From NCBI GenBank assembly GCA_951804985.1, contig OX638135.1, forward strand, positions 11,136,058-11,200,057: a stretch of DNA of 64,000 nt, given 5' to 3'. The stretch's first letter is position 1, and the number at the start of each line of letters is the position of its first letter. The notes under the pieces were generated by a model that made no database searches, had not been told where the DNA came from, and was given only the letters and a program-made list of their open reading frames with translations. The DNA comes from Dryomyza anilis (lineage: Eukaryota > Arthropoda > Insecta > Diptera > Dryomyzidae). A program made the translations under genes and the position numbers. Below are positions 1-10,755 of this stretch, piece after piece.

Positions 1-845
1 TTTTGTCCTCTAAGTAATAAAGTATTTTATTACCAACATTTTTAACTTTCTAAACAAATTTGAATTTCTTTTGCTTATAACTCGCAAAAAAATTTTTTTC
101 GCGCATTAACTCAAATTTTTATATTGTAACGTGATATTTTTATGCGTCGAATATCGAAAAGACATTTTCATTATTTTGTTTTGTTGAAATTTTAAAAATC
201 TTCTTTTATTTTTAAAATTCCAACAAAACTAAAGTCATTTTCGTAATTAGCTCTACAAATGCATCCAATAGTTGCAGCAAAACTTTTACTGCACCATAAT
301 GAGTGTTGAGCAGTGTTATTAATATAGAAATACAATGGTAAAAAAATTAAAATTTAGGTGTTGACCACCAAAATCAGTTTTATAAGTTTTGGACCATATT
401 TTCTTATTATGTTTGTGATGTTTGTTAGAGGTTTTAAAAACTACTAAACCACTACAAATAGCATTTCATGACATATAAATGAGACCCAATTTTTCCATAA
501 TTAATTTATGGTTTACGTGCAAAATGTTGAATTTCAAAGAAATTATCCGATGCTAAGTTTCAAGTAACTCAAAAATAGTAGTGGATTGCCCGAACTTATT
601 TGCACACATTTACCTTTAACAAACGAAGGTGATGCAAAATAATGCGTTATTTCTAAAGTTTATTATTCGATGTTGCTGATCCTTTATGGTTTCTATTTTT
701 GCTATTAAATTCAAGCACTTTACACTATATGTGTTGTCCTATCTAATAAAAGACCGATGACAAATTTTAAATAATGAATTACAGATACTTTTCAACTGTG
801 TTCTTGATATATTTTGAAAGTAAACATAGTTGTACTCAGAGAAGT
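1..845. other. AT-rich stretch without recognisable gene
   Basis: No open frame with recognisable protein similarity is visible on either strand. The sequence is AT-rich with scattered homopolymers. It flanks the 92-bp tandem array and is probably the same old host or TE-derived DNA that resumes after 20465. Confidence 0.5.
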
Positions 846-1305
846 ATAAAATTTAATAAAAATTGCAAATGCGCCTTATTTACAAAATGTTTGCGCCTCT
901 ATAGAAGGGCGCAAAATATAGAGAAATTCTCAAAAAAGCATAAAATTGCAATGCACCTAATTTACAAAATTTTTGCGCCTCTATATAAAGGCGCAAAATA
1001 TAGAGAAAGGCTCAAAATTTCCAAAAAAGCATAAAATTGCGAATGCGTCTTATTTACAAAATGTTTGCGCCTCTATAGAAGGGCGCAAAATATACAGAAA
1101 GGCGCAAAATTTTCTAAAAAGCATAAAATTTCAAATGCACCTTATTTACAAAATGTTTGCGCCTCTGTAGAAGGGCGCAAAATATACAGAAATGCGCAAA
1201 ATTTTCTAAAAAGCATAAACACAAAATGGAAAAAGCGCTTAAAATGCAGAATATTTGTGGCTTTTAAAAAGATCGAAAAATGAAATATAGAAAAATGCGC
1301 CAAAT
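846..1305. repeat. 92-bp tandem repeat with a conserved hairpin in each unit
   Basis: About four full units plus a degraded fifth. The landmark GCATAAA recurs at 938, 1029, 1121 and 1213, a spacing of 91-92 bp. Each unit contains TTTGCGCC, a 10-nt spacer and GGCGCAAA, an 8-bp inverted repeat (890-915, 972-997, 1064-1089, 1156-1181). Short open frames over the array are by-products of the repeat and are not annotated as genes. Confidence 0.85.
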
Positions 1306-1341
1306 TTTCAAAAAAAAAAAAAACAATTAATTTACAGAGTA

Positions 1342-1353
1342 AATACGCGTCAT
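1342..1353. repeat. Left target-site duplication of LOA-like element
   Basis: AATACGCGTCAT here matches AATATGCGTCAT at 20454-20465 at 11 of 12 positions. The two copies bracket the element exactly. Confidence 0.82.
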
Positions 1354-1539
1354 CCCTCTCGAAGTACCCGCACTTTGACGAAGCTCCCTTCAGGAGTGAG
1401 TGAGAGGGCTTGTGTTTGCCGCATTGACTCCAAGGGGCATACTGGCAGGTAGCCGGGACAGTTCCTTGGACGAGTGGCCAGACTAAGACGGTTACATCCC
1501 TAAAATCCTCCCATGCACCAATATCTGGTGTCAGGCAGG

Positions 1540-1661
1540 TAGGCGTCTGTTCCCTGCGGGGCGGCCTCCTCTTCCGACCGTAGGGTTTCTAAACACTTAT
1601 AGGCGTCTGTTCCCTGTGGGGCGGCCTTTTGTGCGACCGAAGGGTCGTTAAACACATACAA
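1540..1661 (+). repeat. 61-bp direct duplication in the 5' UTR of LOA-like element
   Basis: TAGGCGTCTGTTCCCTG occurs at 1540 and again 61 bp later, each time followed by a G-rich stretch, GACCG and an AAACAC motif. A further partial repeat (CCGAAGGGTC) follows up to about 1700. Reiterated 5' UTR units are common in non-LTR elements and may carry internal promoter sequence; that role is inference. Confidence 0.65.
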
Positions 1662-1709
1662 CCGAAGGGTCTGGAAACACTTCGACTTGCGGGGTCGTTA
1701 AAACCAATT

Positions 1710-3169
1710 ATGAAGTCGTTCACGGAACAAGATACCGGGTCTACGGACCCAGGGGTAGGGATATCTGCCCCGGCGTCTGCAGTTGTCGCCATGCAGCCAG
1801 GCGTATGCCCTCCCAGCAGGACAGGCCGACTCAGCTCGGCTGGTAGGGCGCCAGTGGTAGCCTGCGATGTAAATTCCGCAGGTGGAGAGAGGGTTGGAGT
1901 TATGGACTCCTTCCAGAGTTCGGACAGGACGGTAGTCGTGCGTCCTTCCGCAACTCCAGATGGTCATGGAGAAAGGAACCCGGAGGGGAAAAGGCGACTC
2001 TCTGGTGCGGCCAGGCGATTAAAAGCCAAACAACGCCAGAGAGCTGCCTCTCACATCACTGGGACCCCCTCCCCGGACAGTCAACAAACCGCTGACAACA
2101 GGGACCCTCAGTTGAAGCCAGCCGCTACACTTGGTTCACAAGGACCGGGCAAGCGGCTGCGCTCTCCTGAGGAGATGACCCAGGTTGGATTGGCGAAGAA
2201 AAACAAGACAAACGTGTCTAAAATCAAGGGGTCTCTTCCCAGCGATGACATCCCGTCGTGCTCGTCCAACGTACCGTTTCGGCCTGCACTGCGAAATGCA
2301 GGGGCCCGCGCAACAAAAAGACAGGGTCGCGATGGGGAGTCTACGGCGAAGAGGTCAAAGGCGGACGGCAAAACGTATGCGGGGGTGGCACGTGAATCGA
2401 TTGATGACAATCGCAAGTTTGCCATCATCGATGAAAGCCAGCCCTGTGGAAAGATTGCTGAGGATAAAAGGGGCCTGCTGGAGGAAGTGTGGAATGACGC
2501 ACTTGCGAACTCGATTATCGAGTCTTCTGACAGCACCACCCCCGAAATCCATCTGGAATACTGCAGATTTGTCCGCGGAGTCTACAGGATCACCGTGGTG
2601 TCTTTGGACTGTGTCGACACCCTGCGCGATCTGGTGGAAAGGTTGCCTGAGCCATGGGCAGACGCTAAGCTACGGCTTGTGGCGACATACCCGTTCTGCG
2701 TAAGGCAACCTTCTTCGTCAGAGCAAACGGGGCGAAGCGACCCACGTGTGATATTCTTAGGATTCTGGCGAGGCAGAACCGTGGGCTGAGAGTGGAACTT
2801 TGGGAGGTGTTCCACAGGGATGAGATAACCGATGGAAACCTCATCGTTGTGGGCATTGACCAGAACTCCATCACGACACTGGAGAAGTCTGGGGGTCGTG
2901 CCTTCTTCCTTACGTCATCCGTGACCATTAAGCTGGGCGGAAAACCTGTCGGAGCTGGGGCCCAATCCGGGAAACAGCAATCCAAGGGCAATCTTCCCAG
3001 CCCGGTCGTGGAGGATAGTAAGGATAAGGTCGAGGCCGCGGGCAGCATGGGAGTTCAGGTCTACCCGACCAAAGAAGAAGGGACGAGCGGAGGAGAGGAC
3101 GAGGGCCTATCAGAATTTTCTGATGATACCCTTACACCCTCTCAGGAGGACGAGCTACTCGCCCAATGA
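1710..3169 (+). pseudogene. ORF1 (gag-like) of LOA-like element, frameshifted
   Basis: ORF1 proteins of this group bind the element's RNA. The first ATG in frame is at 1710. The N-terminal 200 residues are Ser/Pro/Lys/Arg-rich and low in complexity. A more ordered region near 2400-2950 includes a TFFVRANGAKRPT stretch and a conserved-looking LRVELWEVFHRD. The frame opened at 1710 ends at 2789, but the coherent protein continues in another frame up to the stop at 3167-3169, so there is one frameshift around 2690-2750. The C-terminal tail is acidic and Ser-rich. No CCHC knuckle was recognised. The stop overlaps the ORF2 start in an ATGA. Confidence 0.72.
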
Positions 3170-4545
3170 TTCTGCTTACGCAGATCAACCTCCATAGGAG
3201 TCGACTGGCGACGGCTGCGCTTATGGAGAGAATGGAAGAAGGTAAGACGCACATCGCACTGATCCAGGAACCCTAGACTGTAAATGACAGGGTTGCTGGT
3301 TGGGGTGACACGCGATACCAAATATTTTATACACTCAATGCAGGCCGCCCTAGGACCTGTATTATCTATAAAAAGGATTTTAACTTTTTTTTTTCCACAG
3401 AACTGTCTTCCTCAGACGCCACCACAATTTTTGACGGGAGCGGTGGCCTCATTCTGTCTTCAGTATATCTCCCGCATGACTCCCCGGAACCTCCACCCTC
3501 CGAGGAACTGCTGAGGATTACAAGGTTTGCTGCCGAAAAAGGTAAGAAATTAATAATTTGTACAGATGCCAATTCTCACCATACAACATGGGGAATGCTC
3601 GGGGACATGCCCTATTTGAATTTATTAATGCGTTTGATCTTCTGACCCTAAACGTTGGTTGCTCTGCCACCTTCATCACTAGAGTCAGAAAGGAAGTACT
3701 TGACATAAATCTTTGCTCTAAAAACATACTTGACATGGTCCAAGACTGGCATGTCTCTAGCAGACATTCCTTCTCGGATCATAAATACGTCTGTTTTAAA
3801 TTATCCATTCCTAACATACCCCCACCTATGTTCCGCAACAAATCGAAAACTAAGTGGGCTCTATTCAGAAGACTTTTAAAGAATGCGTTAGACGTATCTC
3901 CCGCAACCCTTTAAGTTCTATATATAACATTGACGGGGAGGTCAAAACCATAACAAATAGCCTTATACGAGCATTCGAAGAGGCTTGCCCTCTTCGCACC
4001 CGAGAGTCTTTCAAGTAAAAACCCTGGATGACAGGGGCTTTGAAAAACCTAAGAACGGATACTCGGAGACTTTTCAATAAAGCTAAAAGATTAAATACTA
4101 CAGAGCATTGGGATCTCTACTACCAAAAACTCAGTGTATACAAAAAGAATATGCGCTCCGCAAAAAGAGGGTCATGGCGACTCTTCTGTGCACAAGTTGA
4201 TTGTGTTACAAAAACCGCAAGAATTAAGAAATTCCTTTCGAAAACCCACTCCCAACCGGAACTCCTGATAGACAGGCAGGGGGTTAGAGCAGGTAACTCT
4301 GAGGACTCTTTAAAGATTCTAATGGAGGAGCACTTCCCAAACTGTTTCGTCAACTCAGATGAGACGAGGCTATGGGAAACTTCTCAATACTCCCACAACG
4401 TAGCCATCACCACCGATATGGTGGGGAAGGCAATTCATAGCTTCCAGCCATATAAAGCCCCAGGGCAAGATGAAGTTTTCCCAGCCCTACTACAACGGGC
4501 AGTGGATCTCCTGGGCGTCCGTCTATCCAGGCTTTATGAGGCATG
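3166..4545 (+). pseudogene. ORF2 N-terminal part: AP-endonuclease of LOA-like element
   Basis: This is the 5' part of the pol-like ORF2, with an apurinic-type endonuclease that nicks target DNA. It starts at ATG 3166, overlapping the ORF1 stop (ATGA). Visible motifs are QINLHRSR, IALIQEP (the catalytic Glu region), a TDANSHH block (the D-x-N motif) and SFSDHK (the SDH motif) near 3770-3785. Damage comprises an in-frame TAG at 3274-3276, a frameshift near 3595, another near 3905 and an in-frame TAA near 4016. From 4028 to 4545 the linker before the reverse transcriptase is open and includes a KAPGQDE block. The frame then runs into the inserted Maverick and resumes at 18363. Confidence 0.8.
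4540..4545. repeat. Left target-site duplication of Maverick
   Basis: GGCATG here corresponds to AGCATG at 18357-18362. Six bp is the characteristic Maverick duplication size. Keeping only one copy restores continuity of the host ORF2 frame. Confidence 0.8.
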
Positions 4546-5685
4546 AGTAGTACGTTTGTGCCGGTTCTGGCTCAAAGGGGCTCCATGGAGCCATAAGGCC
4601 CCATGAGGAGCATTTTTTAACAGAGATGTTGTTATTGTTTTCAATAGGGATCACTTTTTAACAGAGTAGTTGTTAGTGTATTTCATTTCGGATAATTTTT
4701 TAACAGAGGTGTTGTTATTGTTTTCAATAGGGATCATTTTGTAACAGAGTAGTTGTTAGTATAATTTCAGGTGTATTATATGTATACTATATACATTATA
4801 ATGGCATGGAGCAATTGGGATGACATTTTAACATATGTTGTTAATGTTGATACATACATATATATTATATGTATGTTATGAAGGCATGCAGCCGTAAAGA
4901 GTAAATTTGCAACTCATATTGTTGTTCGGATAATTATTTCCGAGTAAGCATTTTTAATGGCAATATTTATAAACTTAGATATATGTACGTAATAATTTTG
5001 TTGTTGTATATGTTATAGAAGCAATTAAAATTTTAGTTTTATGCTTGATGATTTATTTTGCATGATCATCAAGAGAGTTGAGGAACAAAGGGTTCAATTT
5101 AAAACTTTGTTGAGGAACGAAGATTGTAATTTAAAACATGGCTATATGAATGAATGTTGTTATTAGACATATATTTTTTGGTGGGTAATTTTTTTGTTGT
5201 AAACAGGTAAATGCACTTCTGCATTAATGCATTGGCAAATATTTAATTCAAGGTGAATTTTACTATAATGGATATTGTAGTATATTTTTATTTTACAAAG
5301 TCATGGTCATTTAATTCGTTTAATTTGCTTATATGAATGAATGGGCCATAAGACTATTTGCTTATATGAATGAATGGGCCATAAGACTCCATTGGGATCA
5401 TTTTTATTTAAATTTGCATGGAGCAATAATGCTCCATTGGGACCAATTTTGAAACAACATACTATAAGTTTTAATGATTGAACATGTTAAAACATGTTTA
5501 ATTTTATTTAGGTTTTTCTAGAGTCAAATTTTATATACTCTCTTTAAAATTTTAATTGAGTATATTTATACTAATGGAATTATCTTTTAACTCATTTTAA
5601 AGAGATATCCATTATATATAAATGGATCGAAATTTGAATTAAAGTTATTTATCGTCTACATTACAATTTGATAGGAACAAAAAAT
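4546..5685 (+). repeat. Left terminal inverted repeat of Maverick
   Basis: About 1.14 kb, nearly identical to the reverse complement of 17215-18356. The homology stops right at the ATG of the first gene (5686). Near the tip it contains four related units of about 40 bp (4610-4770) that begin TTTTAACAGAG and alternate between two subtypes. Further in it has a short direct duplication around ATATGAATGAATGGGCCATA (5330-5390). Confidence 0.92.
4610..4770 (+). repeat. Subterminal tandem units within Maverick TIR
   Basis: Units of about 40 bp begin (T)AACAGAG and alternate between a TTGTTATTGTTTTCAATAGG type and a TTGTTAGTRTA type. The same array occurs in the right TIR and, degraded, in the second Maverick near 40560-40700. 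Subterminal repeats of this kind are candidate protein-binding sites (inference). Confidence 0.7.
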
Positions 5686-6018
5686 ATGGTATGATTTTTT
5701 TTTTTAATTTTTGTATTTATGAATTTATATATTTTTTTTTATTTTAAGGATTTCGCTGAAATTATTAGTTTAGCAAAAGGAAACCTCTCTTCATATATTA
5801 GAGTAGATGACTTGCCCATTGATCAGGAATTCAGGATTTCTAAATTTGAATGGAAAAACACAATTAATGGAACAAAATTAATTGTACATCTAACAGACAA
5901 TAGATGGTTTTATCTACCAGCAAGAATTTCTAGAAAAGTTGAAACCGATGATCCATATTTGTATAATATAAATGAGAAGAAGTGGTCTATTATTTTTAGA
6001 GGACGACAATCTAATTAA
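5686..6018 (+). CDS. Small Maverick gene with a 60-bp intron after the start codon
   Basis: I do not recognise this protein. The proposed model is ATG at 5686-5688 followed at once by a donor (GTATGA), an intron 5689-5748 ending in TTTTAAG, then an exon 5749-6018 encoding about 90 residues starting DFAEIISLAKGN. The alternative is an unspliced start at 5719. The spliced model is supported by the second Maverick copy, where ATG followed by GTAAGA (45094) and the same acceptor plus DFAEIISLAKGN (45968) are kept. The protein is charged, with aromatic residues near the C-terminus, and has no signal peptide or membrane segment. It is the first gene inside the left TIR, so the TIR probably supplies its promoter. 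Confidence 0.65.
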
Positions 6019-6179
6019 TGGGGATGGCTCTATTCGATTTACGTTATGAATAAAAACGTATCTATATACTTCCTTTTAAATATATTCATTTTTAAATAAA
6101 ATATTTAAATATATACATATTGTTTTATTTATTTATTCTTAAAACGATTTGAAACAGCATAACAAATAATTAATAAAAC
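6019..6179. other. Convergent intergenic gap with AT-rich 3' ends
   Basis: Gap between the convergent 3' ends of the spliced gene and the zinc-finger gene. It contains TTTAAATAAAATATTTAAATATA and AATAAA-like signals on both strands, suitable for polyadenylation. No ORF is visible. The stretch is duplicated in the second Maverick (48530-48660 and 48830-48955). Confidence 0.5.
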
Positions 6180-6590
6180 TTATGTTTGCATTATCTGCTC
6201 AAAACTCAGTAGAGCGTTTAATAAAATTTTATCATCATCATCGTCCATTAAATTACAATAATGGCGATCCGCATTTAACATCCTCGGATCGTCTAAGTTA
6301 AGAAATAGATGATCTAGTCCATCATCTAACAACCCTTCCCTAATTCCAACATCTATCAAATTTACTGACGGGAGTGTTACGACTTCTAGTATTTCAATTT
6401 GAGGATTTACTGTTAATAAAATTTTTATTATTAATATAAAATAATTTTAAAAAATATATTTAGTTATTTACTTACAATTATAAGTTTTTTTATACGAAAA
6501 ATTATGTTTTCGCAGGATATGCCGCTTCAGATTGTTTCTAGTCGAGAATTTTAAATGTGGACAAAATTCACACTCATATCTATCACTTCA
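6180..6590 (-). CDS. Maverick zinc-finger gene with one intron
   Basis: Minus-strand gene not obvious as a single open frame. The upstream exon (down to 6476) encodes a C2H2 finger: YECEFC, then about a dozen residues, then RHILRKH. It ends at a consensus donor (GTAAGT). A 66-bp intron (6475-6410) ends AACAG. The second exon (6409-6180) encodes an acidic Leu-rich tail with five consecutive Asp, ending at TAA 6180-6182. The tail is partly preserved in the second Maverick (48640-48800), which supports it as coding. The true start is unclear; a further acceptor or start lies near 6590. It is divergent from the polymerase gene, whose N-terminus also has C2H2 fingers. A DNA- or RNA-binding role is inference. 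Confidence 0.6.
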
Positions 6591-6619
6591 ATCCAACGTA
6601 TCCAAAAACATATTTTAAA

Positions 6620-9600
6620 ATGTACGTGTGTGAAATGTGTAAAAAGTCCTACGGGAAATTATATAATTTAAAAAGGCACATCCTAAATGTGCATGACAAT
6701 AAAAACTTTACATGTAAAAAATGTAATAAAACGTTCTCAAGGGAATACAATTTAAAAGTTAATTTATCGAAACATGATCAGGAGCTGTATATCAAGAAGA
6801 CAAAACTACAGGTGGAACCGGTAATGGATAATGATGGAGCATCAACTAGCAATGAAACAATTAATTGTATATTCTGCAATTGTTTCGTTCATAAATCTTT
6901 ATGGAAAGCTCATATAAGAACAAGTTTACATAAGAAATCCGCTGAGAAGGATGATAAAGATGGTTTCAAGCTTATAAAAAATGCATTCAAACAAAATGTA
7001 TGCAATTATATCTTGTATAATGGTGACGAAGGCGAGTTAAATATAAAACATTACTTGAGAAAAATAGAACCACAACTAATAGCTTTACTAAAACGTGAGT
7101 TATTATCAAAAAAATCAATAAAATTTAATGTCGAAGTCTCCGGAGAATATATTCTTCCGGTTAAATCTGAAAATGGAGATAATGAATTTAAAATATCAGT
7201 TATGTCCCATATAACTAAGCAGTTTACATTAATATCAGAGAGTGACATCAGTACGGCTATTTTAAATATGAAGGATGTAATAATACAAAAAATGGATGAA
7301 TTTCAAGAAAGAGATAGTGGTTGGTCTTTAACAAAAATTAATAAAATTGAAGTTAACATCAATCAGTACATGCCATTAAGAGGACTGAACTATTTTGAAC
7401 TTCCTCAATGCATACAAAATTAAAAAGCTTGTGTTCATGTTCATAATAATGACATTTACTGCTTTAAATGGGCAATTATATCAGCTCATATGTATTCAAA
7501 TATCAAAAATCCATCTCGAATACAATCTTATGGAATAGAGGATATTACTGGTGATATTATAAATATTGATGGAAATTGTATTAATTTTACTGGAATAGAA
7601 TTCCCTCACAAAGTGAAGAATACGAAAATATTCGAACTAGAAAACTCAATTAGCATAAACATATTTATGTATAATGAAGTTAATATAAATAAATATGAAA
7701 TACTGGGACCAGTATATAAGACAAAAAATGAACAACCAATACATATTAATATTCTATTTTGTGAAAACGAGACAAGTACTCATTACGTATGGATTAGAGA
7801 CATAAGTCGTCTTATTAGTACACAGTCACGTAAAAGAAATCATAAATTATTTGTATGTAATAATTGCATACTTCAATTTAATTCCGAAGCATCTTTAGAA
7901 AAGCATAAATCATCATATAAAAAGAAAATAACTTACTTACCTATGGAAGACGACAACAAAATTAAATTTAATGGTTTTGAAAAAACATTACAAGTTCCAT
8001 ATACTTTCTATCTGGATTTCGAATCATTGCTAGTACCGTTAGCAGGATGTACGCCAGATCCTTTAAATTCCTTCACCAATACAGAACAGGAACATGTACC
8101 TTGTGCTTTTTAATGGTATATGAAAGGAGCCTATGATGACAAGTTTGATGAAATGAAAACATATATAGGTAAATATAAACTGAGAATAATCAAATGTATA
8201 CTATACATTTTTACTGTTTATTCATTGTAGGAAGTGATTGCTCCAAAGTTTTAATAGAGACACTACTAACTAAAATCAAACAATTGTATTGGAATACAAT
8301 TGCGAATATTCGACCCATCGAGATGACGGAGATGGATAAGATATCGTTTGTAGAATGTAAGATATGTATAATATGTAAAAATAGTTTAGATAATAATATT
8401 AGTTCAAAAGTAAGACATCATTGTCATTATACAGGAAAATATTTAGGTGCTGCACATATAGATTGTAATTTAAAAGCAAAAGCAACTAAATATTTTCCTG
8501 TATTTACTCATAACTTATCCAAATATGATTTACATTTATTTTTAAGAAATTTAAATGATATTGAAGGTGATATTGATATTATTCCTCTAAATAAACAGGT
8601 TTTTATATCAATAACCAAAACAATTAAATTAAATGATGATCATAATTTTAAAATATGGTTTGTAGACTCATTCAGATTTCTACCAAGTAGCTTGGACAAA
8701 TTAGTAAAGATATTGAATGAAGATTCAATATATATAACAAAAAAAAAATCTTTTCAAATAATTCACATAGATTATTATTTCGAATAGTTTTCAGAAATTG
8801 AATGAGTCAGCATTACCCCCAAGGGATAAGTTCTTTAATACACTAAATAATGAGGAATGTACGGAGGAGGATTATATGTTTGCACAACAAGTTTGGAATA
8901 AATTTTCATGTCATAGTTTGAAAGATTATTTAATAATATATTTAAATTGTGACGTTGTACTATTAGCAGATATTTTCGAAAATTTTAGGAAAATTTGCAG
9001 TCAAATTTATGAATTAGATCCATGCCATTATTTTACAGCACCTGGTTTATCCTGGGATGCTATGCTTAAAATTACTGGTATTGAGTTAGAACTATAAACA
9101 GATATAGATAAGTATACATTTATACAGGATGGCATTCGAGGAGGTCTAACTCAATGTTCAGTTAGACATGTTAAAGCCAATAATAAATTTAATCCTAGAG
9201 AAAAATCAAAATATTTAATGTATTTCGATGCAAATAATTTATATGGTTATGCAATGTCACAACCATTACCATATAAAGATTTTAAATTTTTGGATGAAAA
9301 ACATATTAAAACATTCACACCAGAAAAAATTAAATCATTATCAATGAGTTCTGATAAAGGATTAATTTTCGAAGTAGAATAAGTTATCCTGAGAATATAC
9401 ATGATATTCATAATGATTTCCCATTTTGTCCAGAAAGTAAAGTATCACCTGCTTCTTCTAAATCTAAAGTACCGAAATTAATTGCAGATTTAACTCATAA
9501 GACTCAATATAAAATCCATTATATGATGCTTCAAGAATGTCTGAAACAGGGCCTGATTTTATTAAAAGTTCACAGAGTATTAGAGTTTCAACAAAACTGT

Positions 9601-10170
9601 TGGCTTAAAAAATATATCGATCTGAATACTGTTATGAGATCAAAAGCTAAAAATGAATTTGAAAAAAAATTTTATAAACTTATGAATAACGCAGTATATG
9701 GGAAGACTATGGAAAATGTTGAAAAAAGAAAGAATGTCAAAATTTCATGTAACTGGGAGAATTTAGGAAAAGTAAAAGGAGCAAGAGCTTTAATAGCAAG
9801 TCCAGCTTTTCATAGCCAAACCATTATAGATGAAAATATGGTGATAATTGAATCCAAACAGCTCAGAGTAAAGCTAAATAAACCAATATATACAGGGTTT
9901 TGTGTATTAGATCTATCAAAATTAAAAATGTATGATTTTTATTATAACTACTTAAAAAACAAATTTAATTCAAATATTCGTTTAGTATATACGGATACAG
10001 ACTCGCTTGTAATTGAAGATAATACCATTGATTTCTATAAAGACATTTATGAAGATGTTCAAAAAACTGATCCATCAAATTATATTTTTGACACTTCTAG
10101 TTATGAGTATCCTAATATATTTGGTTATAATCAAAATAATTGTAAAGTAGTGGGTTTGATGAAAGACGAA
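6620..10170 (+). pseudogene. POLB: Protein-primed DNA polymerase B of Maverick, broken
   Basis: Replicates the transposon. The start chosen is ATG 6620, just before a C2H2 finger pair (CEMCKKSYGKLYNLKRH, CKKCNKTFSREYNL). A third finger (CIFCNC...H...H) lies near 6870. Polymerase motifs follow in order: exonuclease I YLDFESLL (about 8010), exonuclease II HNLSKYD (about 8510), motif A FDANNLYGYAMSQP (about 9225), motif B LMNNAVYGKTMENV (about 9680), motif C YTDTDS (about 9990). An intron is likely at 8170-8231 (GTAAAT...TTGTAG). Damage: in-frame stops at 7421-7423, 8111-8113 and 9095-9097; frameshifts near 8750-8795 and 9380. The C-terminus stops at 10194 soon after KVVGLMKDE, well short of the usual thumb end, so the 3' end is truncated. 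All catalytic Asp motifs remain visible. Confidence 0.9.
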
Positions 10171-10189
10171 AATTTTTATTTCTTTGACG

Positions 10190-10755
10190 AGTAAGGCGAG
10201 GTGAGTATTGATATGGTAACATAGTTTGCTTAGTTTTCAGTGTAATTTTACTTCCATCACTTGACAAAATTCGTACTTTAGGTGATCCATGATTTGAAAA
10301 GTTTTTTAAACGTTTAGCTGCAGAACTTGCAGAGGTATTATTTATTTTATTAATTGTTGTATCCACATCCATAGAATTTTCTTCATGTTCGTTAATATTG
10401 CTAAATATATGTTCATCAGCATTGAAGTCAGCCTGTGAAGCAAAATCTCTTTTTCCAATATCTTTTGTTTGGGTTTCATTATTGTTTTTAAATATCCATT
10501 TTGTTTGAGTATCCTTATCCCTTAATGATTTATATGACTTTACCGATTTATTCTCTTTCTTCATATTTATTTCTTGTTTGGAAATCAGATATTTTGCTAG
10601 TTCTTGTTTTATTTCATACCATTTATTAATATCTTTAAGTGTATGAGAGGCGGATGAAGTTTTCGTTTTAAAAAATTTGAATCTGATATATCTTTAGAAT
10701 AGCGTTCATACGTAGAAGGGTTTAATAATACAAGCTTGGATAAAATATTAGACAT
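10190..10755 (-). pseudogene. Maverick minus-strand gene starting MSNILSKLVLLNP
   Basis: ATG at 10755-10753 overlaps the stop of the upstream minus-strand gene (shared bases ATGTCTAA), suggesting coupled genes. The N-terminus SKLVLLNPSTYERYS resembles a protein widely found in Polintons next to the ATPase; its function is not firmly known. A frameshift lies near 10675, after which the frame continues with a WYEIKQELAKYL helix and a low-complexity polar region with QTK and Asp/Glu stretches. The last 30 or so residues to the stop at 10112 are antisense to the POLB end, so the true C-terminus is probably lost with the POLB truncation. A structural or virion-associated role is inference. Confidence 0.6.

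Noticed and set aside
774..1283. Three overlapping open frames of 65-86 codons
   Set aside because: They lie in the 92-bp tandem repeat and read the same repeated words in different frames; no start context or domain.
1589..2815. Minus-strand and alternative-frame ORFs over LOA ORF1
   Set aside because: GC-rich coding sequence leaves its complement open; no recognisable protein features.
10112..10190. C-terminal extension of the minus-strand MSNIL-type gene
   Set aside because: This part is antisense to the POLB motif region and is most likely read-through after the truncation.
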